A stretch of 6,970 bases of DNA. Origin: Anaerolineales bacterium (GTDB lineage: Bacteria > Chloroflexota > Anaerolineae > Anaerolineales > Villigracilaceae). The notes below the pieces were generated by a model that saw nothing but the letters and a program-made list of their open reading frames with translations, was not told the DNA's origin and did not search any database. Location: assembly GCA_020847355.1 (NCBI GenBank), contig JADLCG010000117.1, positions 1-6,970 on the forward strand, given 5' to 3'. The translations under genes were made by a program, and so were the position numbers. Shown here in pieces: positions 5,482 through 6,970 of this stretch. The stretch's first letter is position 1, and each line of letters begins with the position of its first letter.

Positions 5482-6288
5482 ATGGATTTCAAAACGCAAT
5501 TGACCGGTTTGAACGAACTACTTTCAATCATTTATGGCGACGAAACGAAAATAAGCTCATTGCTTCGTGAACTCGGCTTTGAAGAAGCGCAAGTCGAAGC
5601 GCTCCGCGATAAACATCTTGAAAATATCGTCGCTCATTTTCTGGAAGTAATTCACAAACGCCTGACCAATGACGCGGGCAAAGATACTTATTATCAAATC
5701 CTCGCCCGCCGCTACGGGTTGGACGGCGAAGCCAGCGAGCAACTTTCCAGCATTGCGTCAAAATACAATTACACGCCGGAATATTTGCGTCAAACCTTTG
5801 AGGAAATTATCGGTCGCGTCAAAACCAAAACCTGGCAAGCCGAATTAAAGAAAAACCTCAAACAAATTGCCATTCAAAAATTAGGCGAGTTGAATCAAAA
5901 GCCCGCGCGCGAACACATCGTAGATAAATTGAAACGCCTCGAAAACCTGAAAGGCGCGGCGGATGTTGCCCGGCTGGATTACGAAGCCAAACGCGCCGAA
6001 ATCCTCAAGCAGATTCAATCTCAATTAGACGCGCTCGCTTCAGAATATACGCCTCTGCTTGAATCAGCGGAAGAAAATATCGCCACGCTGGAAAATGAGA
6101 TCAAAACCGACGTGCTTCTACACGGCGAAAGCGTAACCGGCGGAATGTATCGCGCCACGTTTACCAAAGGGCGCGTTGCCTGGGATAATGAAGGCATAGA
6201 AAAATACGCCACTTCCCACCCTGAAGTACTGCAATTCCGCAAGCAGGGGCAACCAATCGTGACGTTGAGAATAGTTGAAAAGAAGTAA
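5482..6288 (+). CDS. Unnamed protein: sigma-70 region-4-like helix-turn-helix, coiled coil and C-terminal module
   Basis: I cannot name this 268-residue protein. Residues 66-113 look like sigma-70 region 4: ILARRYGLDGE (73-83) is followed by a helix-turn-helix-like stretch LSSIASKYNYTPEYLRQTFE (88-107), comparable in spacing to the LxxIGxxxGVxxERVRQ pattern of sigma factors. Residues about 146-208 are rich in Glu, Lys, Leu and Ala and should form a coiled coil. The end (about 205-266) has LLHGESVTGG, then GRVAWDNEGIEKYA and HPEVLQFRKQG, a compact module resembling ones I recall next to coiled coils in phage-associated proteins. The sigma core-binding region 2 is absent, so it is not a full sigma factor. 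DNA binding is an inference. AGAGG at 5472-5476 gives 5-nt spacing. It lies 17 nt after the GH1 gene and 14 nt before the DUF1003 gene. Confidence 0.75.
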   Translation: MDFKTQLTGLNELLSIIYGDETKISSLLRELGFEEAQVEALRDKHLENIVAHFLEVIHKRLTNDAGKDTYYQILARRYGLDGEASEQLSSIASKYNYTPEYLRQTFEEIIGRVKTKTWQAELKKNLKQIAIQKLGELNQKPAREHIVDKLKRLENLKGAADVARLDYEAKRAEILKQIQSQLDALASEYTPLLESAEENIATLENEIKTDVLLHGESVTGGMYRATFTKGRVAWDNEGIEKYATSHPEVLQFRKQGQPIVTLRIVEKK

Positions 6289-6302
6289 GGATAAGAGGCA
6301 CA

Positions 6303-6857
6303 ATGGCGCAACAACCGCAAGAACAATTGACCAAGCTCTTTGTAGAAAAATTTGAGAATTTCTCAAAGCAGGAAAAACTTTTCTTTCGTCAGTTATTACA
6401 AAGGGAAGGCGTGGCGCGGAATACCAACCGCGAATTTGACGAAACGCTGACGCTGGGTCAGCGGGTTGCGGATAAAGTCGCCGCTTTTGGCGGCTCATGG
6501 ACTTTCATTATCCTCTTCACTTCCATTTTACTGCTATGGATCATCGCCAACACTTTCATCCTCGCCAGATACAAGGAAGTATTCGACCCCTATCCATATA
6601 TCTTATTGAACTTGATCCTCTCCATGCTGGCGGCGTTACAAGCGCCAATTATTATGATGTCGCAAAATCGTCAGGCGGCGAAAGACCGCCTAGACGCCGC
6701 GCATGATTATGAAGTCAATCTAAAAGCCGAATTTGAAATTGAAAAGCTCCATCACAAAATGGATGAACTGCGCGAAAAACAATGGCTGGAATTGGTGGAA
6801 ATGCAACAAGAACAAATTCGCCTGTTGACAAAACTGCTGGAAGAGAAAAATAAATAA
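6303..6857 (+). CDS. DUF1003 family membrane protein
   Basis: The 184-residue protein carries the DUF1003 core: RVADKVAAFGGSWTFI (54-69), a first membrane helix (about 65-85), FDPYPYILLNL (94-104) leading into a second helix (about 97-119), and APIIMMSQNRQAAKDR (114-129). It continues into a charged coiled coil (about 136-182) rich in Glu, Lys and Gln. Residues 1-50 are soluble and lack a signal peptide. Both termini would lie on the same side of the membrane, probably the cytoplasm. The family is widespread and of unknown function; the coiled coil suggests oligomers or a partner protein, possibly the coiled-coil product of the gene before it. AAGAGG (6293-6298) is 4 nt from the ATG. The next gene starts 15 nt after its stop in the same frame, with no terminator between. 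Confidence 0.9.
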   Translation: MAQQPQEQLTKLFVEKFENFSKQEKLFFRQLLQREGVARNTNREFDETLTLGQRVADKVAAFGGSWTFIILFTSILLLWIIANTFILARYKEVFDPYPYILLNLILSMLAALQAPIIMMSQNRQAAKDRLDAAHDYEVNLKAEFEIEKLHHKMDELREKQWLELVEMQQEQIRLLTKLLEEKNK

Positions 6858-6872
6858 ATCCTTTGCCTGAAC

Positions 6873-6970
6873 ATGCAACTGCCTGAAAATTTCAGCGTGT
6901 CCATTTGTAAAATGTTTGGAGCGGAAGGCGCAGAATTTATACGCAAATTGCCCGCCCAGATCGCAGAAGC
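6873..6970 (+). CDS. N-terminus of a putative APH(6)/hydroxyurea-type phosphotransferase (3' truncated)
   Basis: An open frame from ATG 6873 runs off the window with about 32 codons. It begins MQLPENFSVSICKMFG, then GAEFIRKLP and a short acidic-alanine helix. The layout LP-x-x-F, then FG-x-x-G, then LP about ten residues later is what I know from the streptomycin 6-kinase / hydroxyurea phosphotransferase family (Pfam APH_6_hur type), whose members transfer phosphate from ATP to aminoglycosides or other small molecules. The kinase catalytic loop lies outside the window, so the family is tentative and resistance cannot be claimed. The frame is closed by the DUF1003 stop just upstream, so ATG 6873 is the first ATG available. 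No clear ribosome site is seen, which suggests translation coupled to the preceding gene. Confidence 0.55.
   Translation, partial: MQLPENFSVSICKMFGAEGAEFIRKLPAQIAE

Noticed and set aside
6118..6498. 126-residue minus-strand open frame over the end of the coiled-coil gene and the start of DUF1003
   Set aside because: The plus-strand genes here are well supported, and the minus-strand frame is antisense to them with no ribosome site or motif seen.

Overview
The window looks like a chromosomal segment of a Gram-positive-like or Chloroflexota-type bacterium. The best guess is Anaerolineae. This is an inference from protein style and gene order, with no marker gene to settle it. Most genes are close to half GC, start with ATG and have AGG-type ribosome sites. 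Hand counting gives 29/60 GC in cysS at 1681-1740 and 102/300 in the minus-strand gene at 2941-3240.

Layout, left to right. Positions 3-134 are the tail of an unrecognised gene. A strong sigma-70 promoter (186-214) drives a membrane-anchored PIN/TRAM protein of the YacL type (254-1342), which ends at an intrinsic terminator (1391-1426). Next come cysteinyl-tRNA synthetase cysS (1469-2857), a small AT-rich four-helix-bundle gene on the minus strand (2897-3250) and the 23S rRNA 2'-O-methyltransferase rlmB (3340-4068). The order yacL-like, cysS, rlmB recalls the disA-yacL-ispD-ispF-gltX-cysE-cysS-mrnC-rlmB block of Bacillus, with most members missing and the four-helix-bundle gene in the mrnC position.

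From 4139 onward lies a tight same-strand run with gaps of 17, 14 and 15 nt. It holds a GH1 glycosidase (4139-5464), an undescribed protein joining a sigma-70 region-4-like helix-turn-helix to a coiled coil and a compact C-terminal module (5482-6288), a DUF1003 two-helix membrane protein (6303-6857), and the first residues of what looks like an APH(6)/hydroxyurea-type small-molecule kinase (6873 to the window end). The run looks like one transcription unit, but no common pathway is evident.

The most unusual non-coding signal is a degenerate 7-bp tandem repeat (consensus about AATKRRT). It fills all three intergenic spaces around cysS and the four-helix-bundle gene, in changing orientation. 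The array between the four-helix-bundle gene and rlmB carries promoter-like hexamers on both strands. A different, 9-bp GC-rich repeat follows rlmB. I see no tRNA, rRNA, CRISPR array, transposase or phage structural gene.
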